From the NCBI GenBank assembly GCA_024710165.1, contig JANJVG010000034.1, positions 1 through 41,721 on the forward strand: a stretch of 41,721 bases of DNA, read 5' to 3'. Below the pieces are notes generated by a model. It did no database searches. It saw only the letters and a list, made by a program, of their open reading frames with translations, and was not told where the DNA came from. Position numbers and translations under genes: made by a program. The DNA is from Burkholderiaceae bacterium (GTDB lineage Bacteria > Pseudomonadota > Gammaproteobacteria > Burkholderiales > Burkholderiaceae_C). Shown piece by piece: positions 10,501-20,780 of the stretch (position 1 is the first letter of the stretch; each line of letters starts with the position of its first letter).

Positions 10501-13036
10501 TCTTGATCAGCGCGCTATTGCTGCCGTCAGTGTAGTCGTTGTCTTTGCCGACGACGGTGATGGTATTGCCTGCGCCACCGGCGTTGACGGTGACGTCACG
10601 GCCTTCAACGCGGATGTCGTCGGCGCCGGTGCCAGCCGTCACGCTGATGGTGGCGGCCTGCACGTTGATGTCGTTGCCGCCGTTGCCTGCGGTGACGCTG
10701 ACCACGCCGATGTTGGCGTCGGCGTCGATGTCGATGCTGTTGACGCCGTTGCCCACCTCGACGGTGATGTTGCTGGTGTATTCGAAGCTGTCGTCCACCA
10801 CCCAGTCGTAGGAGTTGAAGGATTCGACGTCGATGCGGTTGTCACCGTCGCCGGCCTTCAGCACGGCCTTGGCCACGCGGTCGATTTCGAAGTGGTTGTC
10901 TCCGTTGCCGGCCGTGATGTTCAGCAGGTTGGTGACGGAGTTGGCGTTTGACCCACTCGTCTCACGCGTGATTTCGTAGTTGTTGTTGCCGTCACCGTTG
11001 GTGATGGTGACCTGGTCGGCGCCAATGACTTCGTAGTAGTTGTTGCCCACACCGCCCGCAATGTTGACGACTTCGTCGTTGCCGGGGTTGGTTTCCACCT
11101 CGTAGGTCTGGATGCTGAAGCGATCGTTAGCTTGCGAGCCAACCACGTTGACGATTTGCGAGCCGGAGAGCGTGAGGTTGACGCCGCCGGTGTTGGCGGA
11201 TGCGTCGATCAGGACACTCTCGTTGTTGAAGCCAGCGCCCATGTCTTGTTCGACCACGAAGGCGCCGGTGCCTTCGACGATCAGGCGCGAGATGGAGCCG
11301 CCGGCGAAGAACTGGTGCAGGTGGTTTTCGACGCCCTGGCTGTCGATGACCATGGTGGAGGCGTTCTGCAGGATGTTGATGGCTGCATTGACATCGCCCA
11401 CAGCCAGCTCGACGTTGAGCGTGCCGGTCTGGCCCTGGCCATACTGGATGGTGGTGGCGCCGCTGTTGAAGCCGCCTTCCAGGCGCAGGGTGGCACCGTT
11501 GCGCACGCCGACGATGGTGAGGTCGCCGCTGCTGGAGTCGCCGCTGCTACCTTGATCGGTGACGACGAGCTTGTCGAGGTGGATGGCGCGGTTGAGGTCG
11601 ATCCAGGTGTTGTCGGAGTAGGTGCCGGTGGGCGAGGGGAAGGGCGTCGAGGGGACGTCGGTGGTCAGGCCCGGGGTTTCCGCACCGGTGAAATCGGTGT
11701 TGCCCAGGTTGCCGTCGCCCGAGCCATAGTTGGTGGAGTACCAGTTGGGCAGGTCGTTGACGCGGATTTCCTGGATGTTGAGCAGGGCGGTGGGCTGGGC
11801 ATAGGTGCCCTTGGCGTCGATTTCGAGGACGTTGCGGCCGGCGCCGGCGTCGATGTAGGCCTGGTGCAGCAGTTCCACACGTTCGGCGACGATGAGGTCG
11901 TCGCCCGCGGTGGTGTAGCCCTGTTCAATGGTGCCGCCGTTGTTGACGGAAGGCGTGAGCTTGATGGGCTGCAGGGTGTCTGCGGAACCCGAGGAGCCAC
12001 CCACTTCGACCTCAAACAGGCGGCTGTTGCCGTTTGCATCGAAGAGCAGGTCGTTCAGGAACTTGAAGTAGGACTCGGCAATTTGAGCTTCGATGTTGAA
12101 TTCGCGGAAGCTGCCATCGGCGTATTCAATCTCCAGGGAGGGAGACTGGGCACCCGCGCTGTCATTGCTGCCCGAACCCGCCACGCTTTGCGCGTTTTCG
12201 GCAGAGTTGGTCATGCTCAGCGCGTTGCTGATGGTCAGGTTGGTGACGTTGTCGAAGGGGCCGACGCCGTCGTCGTCGATCAGGCCCAGCTCGGCCAGGT
12301 CCAGACCGGTGATGCTGGTCAGGAACTTGAGCATTTCGGCAACGGGCACGCCGCCGTCGGCAGGAACGCCGGAGGGATCTTCGATGTCGTCGTGCACATT
12401 GTGCGGGTTGTAACCCCAGTAAACCACCTTTTGGCCGGCCACCTCGGGCTCGCCTTCGATCACGGCCTCTTTCAGGGTGAAGGTGGTGTTGGCAACGATG
12501 TCGCCAAAGCCGTTGAGGATCTGGGCCTTGACCTGGTTGACGGAGGCCGGATCGGCGGTGACCAGGGCGATGGGCTTGGTGGAGTTGTCTGCACCGCCGT
12601 TTTCTGCCGCCCAGAAGTTGGCCACTTCGATCTTGTTGGCGAACAGTTGTGCCGATGCAGCGCCTTCAGGCGTGTTGCCCTGGTAGTTGGCAACGATGCT
12701 GATGATTTCGGTAACGACCTGACCCACTGCGTTGGGGTTGCCAATTTCTTTGAGGGCGTCGAGGCGGGCGACCCAGAAGGCCAGGCCTTCGGGGTCCGGC
12801 TGGCGGCCCAGCACGTTCACATAGAACGATTGGACGACTTGCTCGCTGCTGGAACCGGCGGGAAAGTAGGCCCGGGCTGGCGTTGTGCCAAACATGGCTT
12901 GGGCGACTTGGGCCACGGATTGACCCGCATCCAACGCACCTCCCCAGAAGTTCAAGCCCTCCATGTCGGGGGCGCGGCCAAACATTGCGACGTAAAGCTG
13001 GGTGACTTTCGTCGTGGCGTTGGTTGAGAGTGCCAT
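1583..13036 (-). CDS. Giant DUF4214 / RTX-like S-layer or surface adhesin protein (about 3,817 aa)
   Basis: A very large secreted surface protein, likely S-layer or adhesin. The start is ATG at 13036 because AAGGAGC lies 8 nt upstream and the protein then begins MALSTNATTKVTQLYVAMFG; the open frame continues upstream without a ribosome site. Residues about 7-130 hold two DUF4214-like units (LYVAMFGRAPDMEGLNFW; FYVNVLGRQPDPEGLAFW). Residues about 655-830 contain RTX-like Gly/Asn/Asp repeats such as GDGDNRIDV and GTGADDIRV, which could bind calcium. The rest is repeated beta-strand modules rich in Thr, Asp, Val and Gly, with a recurring T(L/M)TAxQ motif. I saw no cysteine and no N-terminal signal peptide. 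The C-terminus, ending LDVANFVGFI, resembles type I secretion signals. No type I transporter genes are in the window. It is followed by a strong terminator, so it is probably monocistronic. The exact role is inferred; DUF4214 and RTX-like content are seen. Confidence 0.88.
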   Translation of the reverse strand: MALSTNATTKVTQLYVAMFGRAPDMEGLNFWGGALDAGQSVAQVAQAMFGTTPARAYFPAGSSSEQVVQSFYVNVLGRQPDPEGLAFWVARLDALKEIGNPNAVGQVVTEIISIVANYQGNTPEGAASAQLFANKIEVANFWAAENGGADNSTKPIALVTADPASVNQVKAQILNGFGDIVANTTFTLKEAVIEGEPEVAGQKVVYWGYNPHNVHDDIEDPSGVPADGGVPVAEMLKFLTSITGLDLAELGLIDDDGVGPFDNVTNLTISNALSMTNSAENAQSVAGSGSNDSAGAQSPSLEIEYADGSFREFNIEAQIAESYFKFLNDLLFDANGNSRLFEVEVGGSSGSADTLQPIKLTPSVNNGGTIEQGYTTAGDDLIVAERVELLHQAYIDAGAGRNVLEIDAKGTYAQPTALLNIQEIRVNDLPNWYSTNYGSGDGNLGNTDFTGAETPGLTTDVPSTPFPSPTGTYSDNTWIDLNRAIHLDKLVVTDQGSSGDSSSGDLTIVGVRNGATLRLEGGFNSGATTIQYGQGQTGTLNVELAVGDVNAAINILQNASTMVIDSQGVENHLHQFFAGGSISRLIVEGTGAFVVEQDMGAGFNNESVLIDASANTGGVNLTLSGSQIVNVVGSQANDRFSIQTYEVETNPGNDEVVNIAGGVGNNYYEVIGADQVTITNGDGNNNYEITRETSGSNANSVTNLLNITAGNGDNHFEIDRVAKAVLKAGDGDNRIDVESFNSYDWVVDDSFEYTSNITVEVGNGVNSIDIDADANIGVVSVTAGNGGNDINVQAATISVTAGTGADDIRVEGRDVTVNAGGAGNTITVVGKDNDYTDGSNSALIKINAGSDSVVKLGSGQDPQSAATNPQNQNGDDFPGVGDLIAKEGSSITGTGLTLYVDTVADLRAATLSGISKIILDDDNATYINSNPSNTDGDKALLTLLDTQMTQLVTAGVSISVEGSIFNTSAHIQIIVTDDLDITTGAWANLLSSLPASVDFQFVINDGATLKLTAQQLHTKVAVGGITIANDGNTDEVSGKVYITGAGTDFDPFNSLDSVRTTIDGRALLGGSLGTGALGFATDADTPADGIQRNEWGNNVLIDRTLNGYNRPADAPSYSRLTISTDEQDGVVGPFQTIETFLRIVGEADMEFTPMKGGIDEWGREIKGGTAIALGVDSAGDPDTFNTFMVDFSSATGEITNLTLAHFQNADAIYGNGTAAAPVRVNVEIDGDGIVASATAGLVSRDVQEYVVTAINSETQVAAVGTLNNAVNALQAAIDADVVPTTTSPIAFNDVVLTNQSFSLTVGGVTVLNLASANTTVTGANLDAALVTVATALSTAGISYTGSFANDNIVFTRANGADLTVAFGGTPGGNNNVTSINGTTQAEVDALVVSAYGVLRPLLDFAPTLNTAATVIAYFDSTEFDVAYANELTQLGQAAQFWTSRVTEDLQTLGLRGNYDKTVIFGNTERGVDFLMEVAYDKFDGYAVGTLEGRFARPGADAVVNVVGLQALPAGEVQNVAGITLVNADTAVINVTGGNTVIESLSGADVESYTFTADADLTVEVAFINSTTEVVDGTGVAGDFNITVTGTVDLSDVDLLGVDQLVLQANANVTLSATQLLELADKIVDGGANTKLNVVELSDQALDLSAIDVDAIGTVTFADVDGTIEVNAATNFGDAVSVTILAQTSDTSVKMTAEQFGTITNGTVLVTEANANDATLVLNSLANNKTLNLDNVAAAADVVLQVSDLVATADMVITEDNQVQSIKLEVSGVVDLSKATLNDDIDAVMIAAGATLTLTAQQAADIGFADAWAGLAGATLNIVGLSDQVLNLDAVAAAGITIGTVTIANTNGAIAINPATTFGGAAEIITPTADVAAPEWGTERTSVTMTVDQFASSGGVISGDSQVNLTGLYNNVDTNGDFIPDSANFDLSGIANAGTITFADDTVNATAGVGAGTQHFVTLTSGASLGGFEIVLKEGDLIRFATEAQAAATITVYGDNSPVSPTGVQWLWTTFGAEVNTSGYDKDITTLFIDEALLVSQPREEDLWSELPGTIVVEKINGSVIPELIKYDRVNTFEAFTNIPAGINYDDDADFSTLSKLTMNLEGEVNLGNILLGDTNNGNGSTPNIDGRGFFTTLTINSYLDLSNNPELAGQDPDTSGRVIETNTIGNISLNAGSLDELVNVTIGTGDFIDAVNVNGAQATRDGLAVEVGTITFGANTAKSATLTLTGDNAITIAGVDISDSDISLLDINAVGYTGADAGLTIGGIVPTGGDAGTNDLGSFAHIYVVDGYTAPAATAFGVAGNNLLVVAGGNNDFTVSPDADGGTGGYQFNLSQVHVTANGTLTLTADQVAAIGTADGTDAGTAADAWSVAPGVTVTLNIVGLSTQALNLNAIQAAGFNIGTVSITEGTTEINAATTFGGADQVVIEVDTVSSSVEMTAAQFQTIDGTIEQNLSADAVENDDRATVIIDELEGIENATTGLVNIDLSTVNTTGANTVRISANTTDSIVTDGNGDVELAASADLGNFSVTLNDIGNAGTVDLLSGETIRFATAVQAERAVIVIGDEANNADQDTNVVWLFNTITGTAEAGKVDTSEYEGTLGRLWVNDQLVDGVNVEELWTSLGSGIIVRVVNTADLDELLPTTVGVSRTVEVEAFTQLPGGLVFNDEDLLEGVTSLTITLGGDVNMGNLELDNLLAPVVANPGAAEFNTLTINSFSASATGRDYLYPESWDATKNPATTGGNVIGDIGAGATREQLHTVVINATDVDITIGTITFEEEDLDGTPVNTATLELNGAQDVTITAIDTTDADITALVIDTADFTGVLDPVMNMDNTESFTIDGDKTADATVNPTDGAAELIFTEVEGNELSFINTADSAADITMVISQIDSTNDDRNEDGDTTDAGDAAFTFTAGTGTNDITLAQVGANVPTLAAGSDWVFTFTDSNTDSSLTINEEVVFGAGDLTLTMDDAELVINGEVDMTALTSLTISGAGDIVLNTADAVLLVTDELWLTGGLTGKTFVDANGDPAVLRVTSALAASLGGDLTLVRGYSAYDIDPGVTVTLREDQAGVAYVDGDDGNPGVLTGANVTVFVQETGFGDRDITDLTDVAALVIEADTTDNDLVTPGLQLGYTVTMTVAQADSLVGNITKNGNTVTAEAGDSGDGDPVDLTDPAGDGSEPAYDLSEVDTLYVEDDDGTIINLAQFNAIGGGANIVKQAGTDPVILIAAGDLSAEDLTGITSIIITGNTTLTAEQVAAIAAENGTITMDDPLATYSLSVTNAELLGADTTPADGFIDAGTTIDIDLAHVTVDAVTVGLLTTTIDPLDGVTQIDGNYTVTGDLNGATLALAGNGTVTMDVTVANGETITGTTATVNITDVASADDDFNGDEIHLENIAAAIAGTATLSEHSVLNALTNLGSFAVAIGAFNLTATAAQLDGVDVTGTGNVAVTALGSDAVDLSGVVTTVGTRIATLVVAAPDTATDSVTLDPTTDLGGFDINSGTTANTLTLTADQADGITVTDGGDLDDVVVTAFEDNLGADLTGLVSGGYDTDVQVDTTGANLVILAGADLSGLNSGSQVTVSGTGTLNVADESAPAAGDGADVATTDFVVNAGATLVSDFANVDTDSIIDPTHVTGAGTLEIIADDGKSITITDEIRYTNVIFEGADANVTITDFEAVNLLNGGFVYTADVIGRHTLELNAAFVTAGNEYEELGGGAIGATTGVLVYTGNIASVDEAGIEDLFDGTTANLAFNTAGDDLYLVADDGANTYIWLIQELGGMGGNTEFTEAEDSATLIATLTGVADATQLDVANFVGFI

Positions 13037-13651
13037 TAAAGAAGCTCCTTGTGATGAAAAGAAAAAGCCCAGACCATTACCTATGCTCGGACTTGGCAAC
13101 AGTATAGGGCCTTTCATTGACGGTTTGACAAGGCCTTTACGGGTGAAATCCGGGCATTGCGCCAGGTGCCTCTGGGCACCCGTGTGCCTTGGCGTTGTGG
13201 CCGGCCCTGTTGCGCACCAGCACCCTTTTGGTGCCCGGACATTGGCAGATGCTGCAGACATGGCCCACCCCCACTGGGTGTGGGCTGGCAGGATATGGCC
13301 CATGGCGAAAGGTGCTGGACGTGCAGGACCAGAATAAGCAAAAAAACGCCTGTTTTGCGCGCCAGTTACAGGGAAATGTGCGCAATTTCACGCAAGCGAC
13401 CCATTTGTGCGTGGATGGGGGCGGGATGGGCAGACCCCGTGCCCCTACCGTGCCCCTACCGTGCCACACACGGTCCTGATCGGTACGGCACGGCCTGGTG
13501 CAGGGGGTGCGTTGGCGGATTGCACCCGCTGGAACGGGGTTCAGTGGCCTGGTAACAGCGGTGCGGCCGTGTGGCTTTGGCACAACGCTGGCGGCATGGC
13601 CCCGGTTTTCGCCCCCCTGCTTCCAGCGGGTTTGTGCATATGGATATGCGT
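13037..13651. other. 615-bp non-coding region upstream of the giant gene
   Basis: No convincing gene is present. It holds the putative promoter near 13101-13131, several short inverted repeats (for example GCACC-CTTTT-GGTGC near 13220 and a perfect GCATAT-GG-ATATGC at 13637-13650), and a tandem 11-bp direct repeat (cccctaccgtg twice, about 13442-13463). The reading frames across it have arbitrary composition. The end of the acyltransferase gene has a GCCGCA/TGCGGC hairpin but no T-run, so no clear terminator for the polysaccharide operon is visible. Confidence 0.6.
13101..13131 (-). promoter_or_regulatory. Possible sigma-70 promoter of the giant surface-protein gene
   Basis: On the minus strand TTGTCA (13131-13126) and TATACT (13106-13101) are separated by 19 bases, slightly long. 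Transcription would start near 13094 and give a leader of about 58 nt carrying the AAGGAGC ribosome site. The -10 box is good; the spacing makes the call tentative. Confidence 0.4.
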
Positions 13652-14635
13652 TTAATGTTGCCGCAAAGTGCGGCGCCAACGCAACACCGGTTTTTCTATG
13701 CAGTGGTATGTGCAGAAGCTGAGCAGGGTGCTGCATGCCACCAGACCGAGCAGCTGCCCGGCACCCAGCGGGGCCTGCCAGGACCATAGCCACATGAGCA
13801 GGAAGTGGTTGAGGAACACGCCGTAGCTGATGTTGCCCAGGCGGCTGTCCAGCGTGCGCCAGCTGGCGTTGCCCTGCCATTGGGTGAACACCTGGATGGC
13901 AGGTATGGCAAAGGCCACGCCCACCACCACTTCCAGGGTGTAATGCCGTACGAGCAGGCCGTTGGCTCCCAGGTACCACAGCGCCAGGCCGCAGAGTGCC
14001 GGTGCCGCCAGGGCCAGCAGGCACGCTGCCTTGTGTTGCTGCCCGGCGTGCAGGCGTTGCATGGCCATGCCGAGCACAAAGACCCAGAGTACGCCAGGCA
14101 GCAGGCGGTAGCCCCACCAGTCGGAGTGCAGCACGCCGTGCCAGGCGAGCACCTGCACACCGAGGCTGGCAACGGACAGGCCGATGGCGACCTTCCAGTG
14201 CCGCCAGAGCCAGGGGGCCAGCAGGTAGAAGAGCAGTTCGGCACCCAATGACCACGCAGGTGGGATGAGGGTGAACTGGTCGGCCCCGTTGACCATGTAG
14301 TAGTTGAGGGGGACGATGAGCAGGTTGTTGAGCGCGTCCTGCAGGCTGGGGGCGTGCTGCAGGAAGGCGGTGGGCTGCTGTGTGAGCCCGTACCAGAGGG
14401 CGGTGGCCAGTGCGTAGATGCCGTATTGCGGGTAAATACGCAGAAGGCGGTCGAGGTAGAACCGGGGGGTGGCGGCGGCCTGGCTGTAGTGGCGCTGTAT
14501 GAGGGCCGACATGACGTAGCCCGAGATGGCATAGAACACGGCCACGGCCATGACGCCGGGGTGGTGCCCGGAGAGGTTGACGCCGGCGTGGCTGAGCAGG
14601 ACGAGGACGGCCAGGAGGTAGCGCAGGGTGCCCAT
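13652..14635 (-). CDS. Acyltransferase family 3 membrane protein (OafA/Oac-like)
   Basis: Integral membrane enzyme of the acyltransferase-3 family, which moves acetyl or other acyl groups onto extracytoplasmic or lipid-linked sugars. The 327-residue protein starts MGTLRYLLAVLVLLSHAGV and shows the family R-x10-H pair (Arg5 and His16), then AVFYAISGYVMSALI. About ten hydrophobic segments span the protein, as expected for the family. It is the last gene of the polysaccharide cluster, 52 bp after a GT4 gene, so it probably O-acylates the exported polysaccharide. There is no SGNH domain. The acceptor sugar cannot be told from sequence. Confidence 0.88.
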   Translation of the reverse strand: MGTLRYLLAVLVLLSHAGVNLSGHHPGVMAVAVFYAISGYVMSALIQRHYSQAAATPRFYLDRLLRIYPQYGIYALATALWYGLTQQPTAFLQHAPSLQDALNNLLIVPLNYYMVNGADQFTLIPPAWSLGAELLFYLLAPWLWRHWKVAIGLSVASLGVQVLAWHGVLHSDWWGYRLLPGVLWVFVLGMAMQRLHAGQQHKAACLLALAAPALCGLALWYLGANGLLVRHYTLEVVVGVAFAIPAIQVFTQWQGNASWRTLDSRLGNISYGVFLNHFLLMWLWSWQAPLGAGQLLGLVACSTLLSFCTYHCIEKPVLRWRRTLRQH

Positions 14636-14687
14636 GGGTGGTGTGTGTCAGTGCGGTGGGGCGCCGTTCGATGCCGAAGGCGGTGTT

Positions 14688-15809
14688 TCAGCGCTCCAGG
14701 ATGTCCTGGTAGAGCTGTGCGTAGGCTTGACCGAGCGCCGGCCCGGACAGTAGGGACTCGTAGCGCTGCCGGGCAGCCAGGCCGTACTGCTGTGCGAGTG
14801 GTTTGTCGGCCAGCAGGGTGTTGAGGGCTTGCGCCAGGGCTTGCGGCGCCTCGGGTGGCACGACGAGGCCGGTGGAGCCGTGCAGGTTGACGAAGGAGGT
14901 GCCGGTGCCGATTTCGCAGCTGACCATGGGTTTGGCGTGCATGGCGGCTTCGACGAGCGACATGCCGTAGGCTTCGGAGCGCAGGTGGGAGGGGAACACG
15001 AATGCGTGGCAATGCTGGAGCAAGGCTGCCTTTTCGGCGTCGGTCACCTGGCCCGCAAAGATCACATTGTGCAGGCCGAGTTGCCGGACCTGTTGTTGCA
15101 GGGTGTCGTGTTCGGGGCCGGAGCCTGCAATGACGATGCGGGCCTGGACGGCGCGGGCGGCCTGGACCAGGGTGTGCAGGCCTTTGTAGTAGCGCAGGAC
15201 GCCGATGAAGAGGATGTAGGGCTCGCTGTTGTGCAGTGCCAGGCGTTGGAACACGGTGGGGTCGGGCACTGCGGTGCAGGAGGATTCTTCGATGCCCAGC
15301 GGTATCTGGCGCAGGCGTGGCTGGAGCGAGGGGTGGGATAGCACGGCGCTGCCCTGGGCATACGCGGGGGCGTTGTACACAATGGCCTCCATGCTGCGCA
15401 GGGTTTTCCACATGAGTGGTGCATAGGCAGCGCCCAGCCAGCGCTGGCGCACGATGTCGGAGATGTAGGTGAGCACCTTGGGCCGGCGGGGGGCGAACAG
15501 CGCCAGCATGTCGAGAAAGGGCCACGGGAACAGGTAGTGGATGAGGTCGGCTTGCTGCGCCAGTGCCCTGAAGGTCTGGATGCTGTGCAGGCTGCCCAGG
15601 TCGCAGGAGGCGGGCGCGGCCCATGAGCGGCTGCGCACCACGGTGGCTTCGGGCCGTTGTACGACTGGCGGCCAGGGTTGTGGCGAGAGGGTGAAGACGG
15701 TGTTTTCAACCCCCAGGGGCTGGGTGCTGATGCAGATTTGCCGGATGGCTTCTTGCAGGCCTCCGGGGGGGTCGGGGAAATAGCTGCGGTAAACGTGCAG
15801 GACTTTCAT
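14688..15809 (-). CDS. Glycosyltransferase family 4
   Basis: GT-B fold sugar transferase of 373 residues, presumably cytoplasmic and acting on the lipid-linked polysaccharide. The N-terminus MKVLHVYRSYFPDPPGGLQE is the usual GT4 acceptor-domain strand with a Gly-Gly loop. The donor-domain start GVLRYYKGLHTLVQAA is near residue 208, and the EX7E motif (SEAYGMSLVEAA) near residue 281. It starts 5 bp after the preceding GT4 gene stops, so the two are co-translated. The position after gmd and rmd suggests a D-rhamnosyltransferase, which is inference from context only. Confidence 0.88.
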   Translation of the reverse strand: MKVLHVYRSYFPDPPGGLQEAIRQICISTQPLGVENTVFTLSPQPWPPVVQRPEATVVRSRSWAAPASCDLGSLHSIQTFRALAQQADLIHYLFPWPFLDMLALFAPRRPKVLTYISDIVRQRWLGAAYAPLMWKTLRSMEAIVYNAPAYAQGSAVLSHPSLQPRLRQIPLGIEESSCTAVPDPTVFQRLALHNSEPYILFIGVLRYYKGLHTLVQAARAVQARIVIAGSGPEHDTLQQQVRQLGLHNVIFAGQVTDAEKAALLQHCHAFVFPSHLRSEAYGMSLVEAAMHAKPMVSCEIGTGTSFVNLHGSTGLVVPPEAPQALAQALNTLLADKPLAQQYGLAARQRYESLLSGPALGQAYAQLYQDILER

Positions 15810-15814
15810 TTCGG

Positions 15815-16956
15815 TCAGGCGCTTGCCACGGCCTGGTAGACGGCCATGGTTTCACGTGTGCATTTTTCCCACGAGTATCGGGCGGCCTGCGCCAGGCCTG
15901 CTGCACGGGCTTTGGCGTGCCAGGTGGCGTCTTCGAGGCCGGCCTGGATGAGGGTGCGCAGCGCATCTGCATCCAGGGGGGGATGGTAGGCCGCGGCGGG
16001 GCCGGCGACTTCGGGCAGGGTGGAGGCATTGGAACATACCACCGGCACACCACTGGCCATGGCTTCGAGCACCGGCAGGCCAAAGCCTTCGTAGTGCGAT
16101 GGATAGACAAACAGGCGTGCGCCGGCCATGAGCAGCGGGAGTGTGGCGTGCGGCACATACCCCAGGTAACGGAGCCAGCCTTGCTCCTGTGCGGTTTGCA
16201 GGCTTTGGTGCAGGCTGTCGCTGGCCCAGCCCCGGTAGCCTGCGATGACCAGCGGCCAGCGGCGGCGCAGGGCCGGTGGCAGGCTGCGGTAGGCGTTCAG
16301 GAGGGTGTCGAGGTTTTTCCGGGGCTCGACGGTGCCGGTGAACAGGACATAGGCGCCGGGCTGCAGGCCCATGGTGGCCAAGGCCGGCGCCAATGCCTCC
16401 GGGGGTCTTGGGCAGAACTCGGGCCCGTGGGCCAGGGGTACGGCATATACCCGCTCCAGGGGCCAGCCGAAATGGCGGGCGACCTCGAGCCGGGTGTGCC
16501 GGGTGTCGGTGATGATGGCGGCTGCCCGCTGGAGCGAGAGCTCGATTTCGGCACGCATGAAGCGCACCCGTTCAGGCGGATGGCCTTGCGGCCATACGTA
16601 GGGCGAGAGGTCGTGCACTGTGACCACACTGCGCCCGCCAAAGGGGGGCAGGTAGTAGTTGGGGCCATGGAAGATGTGGTCTTCGCTGCCTTTCAGCGCA
16701 CGGGCCTTGAGCCAGGGGTTGAGTTGCCGGTATGCGGCCACCGCCAGGCGGTTTTGCTGGGCCCAGGTTTTCCAGGCGGGCATGCCCGCCATGGGCGGGG
16801 CGTCGTGCAGCGCTGGCATGGCTGCTGTGAGCTGGTAGCCACGCAAAAATTGCAGGCTGGCGAGTTTTTCGCGCTGGAGACCCCGGCCCAGTTCGTAGGT
16901 GTAACGGCCAATGCCCGTGAGAGGGTATTTGACGGGGTCGACCGAGAGCACGACCT

Positions 16957-16960
<4 letters not shown>
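15815..16960 (-). CDS. Glycosyltransferase family 4 (TTG start)
   Basis: GT-B retaining glycosyltransferase of about 381 residues. I place the start at TTG 16960, giving (M)KVVLSVDPVKYPLTGIGRY, which matches the typical N-terminus of this GT4 group; the frame stays open upstream but in sequence that belongs to rmd. The TTG overlaps the rmd stop codon (TTGA), indicating translational coupling. The donor-domain motif FTGTVEPRKNLDTLL is near residue 210 and the EX7E motif (EGFGLPVLE) near residue 292, followed by SNASTLPEVAG. It resembles mannosyl/rhamnosyltransferases such as WbpY/WbpZ of D-rhamnan synthesis, but the linkage cannot be assigned. Confidence 0.87.
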
Positions 16961-20268
<3,308 letters not shown>

Positions 20269-20345
20269 AAAGCTGCCTTGTATTTTCTGCTGGTTCAGAT
20301 CGAATTTTTGGGCCCGGCGGGTTGGCGCGCGGGGCAACGGTGTTT

Positions 20346-20780
20346 TCAAGTGTCTGCATTTTTGTCCGGCGCCGATTGGTTTGGGTTGGAACGCTGTCCC
20401 GCGAAGGCCCAGAATTTGACAAGTGCGAAACTGAACAGGGGTACCGTGACGACAATGATGGCAAAGCCCATTTGGTAGTGCATGCCGATGCGGTTGGTCA
20501 GCCATGCGATGCCCAGTGTCAGACACAGGGCGACCAGCGAGGCCAGCAGAAACCGGAGGTAGCGCGCCACGCTCAGGGTGACCTTGAAGGTGTACCGGCT
20601 GTTGGCGAGGTAGGAGAAGATGTTGGCTACGCCAAAGGCGCACACATGGGCAAGCAGCAGGTGGAGCCGGAGTTTTTCGACCGCTGCCGTGAGCACCACA
20701 CCATGCACCAGGGTGTTGAGGACACCGATGGTGCCAAAAACCACCAGGTCGGTGTGCCGGCGCCATGCGGCGAGGCTCAT
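20346..20780 (-). CDS. gtrA: GtrA-family membrane protein
   Basis: Small four-helix membrane protein of 144 residues, proposed in the family to flip bactoprenyl-phosphate sugar made by GtrB to the periplasmic side. The start is ATG 20780, which overlaps the gtrB stop (ATGA); the protein begins MSLAAWRRHTDLVVFGTIGV. Four hydrophobic segments are visible (FGTIGVLNTLVHGVVLTAA; LLLAHVCAFGVANIFSYLAN; LRFLLASLVALCLTLGIAWL; GFAIIVVTVPLFSFALVKFW), and the conserved ANxxSYLxNSRYTF motif follows helix 2. The gene order DUF6311-gtrB-gtrA indicates an O-antigen glycosylation cassette. Confidence 0.9.
   Translation of the reverse strand: MSLAAWRRHTDLVVFGTIGVLNTLVHGVVLTAAVEKLRLHLLLAHVCAFGVANIFSYLANSRYTFKVTLSVARYLRFLLASLVALCLTLGIAWLTNRIGMHYQMGFAIIVVTVPLFSFALVKFWAFAGQRSNPNQSAPDKNADT

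Noticed and set aside
1-13036. Diversity-generating retroelement (RT next to a large surface protein)
   Set aside because: The RT has group II maturase motifs and an intron boundary, and I see no template/variable repeat pair with adenine-specific changes.
13037-13303. In-frame upstream extension of the giant protein to 13303
   Set aside because: The extension has no ribosome site and contains cysteines and a composition unlike the protein, whereas ATG 13036 has a good AAGGAGC site and gives the DUF4214 N-terminus.
13438-13463. CRISPR-like direct repeat
   Set aside because: Only two adjacent 11-bp copies without spacers, and no cas genes nearby.
13637-13671. Terminator at the end of the polysaccharide operon
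   Set aside because: Two short palindromes (GCCGCA/TGCGGC and GCATAT/ATATGC) are present but no T-run follows either on the minus strand.
13696-15624. 642-codon minus-strand frame across the acyltransferase and GT4 genes
   Set aside because: Ser/Pro/Arg/Thr-rich shadow; the two real genes in the overlapping frame have clear family motifs.
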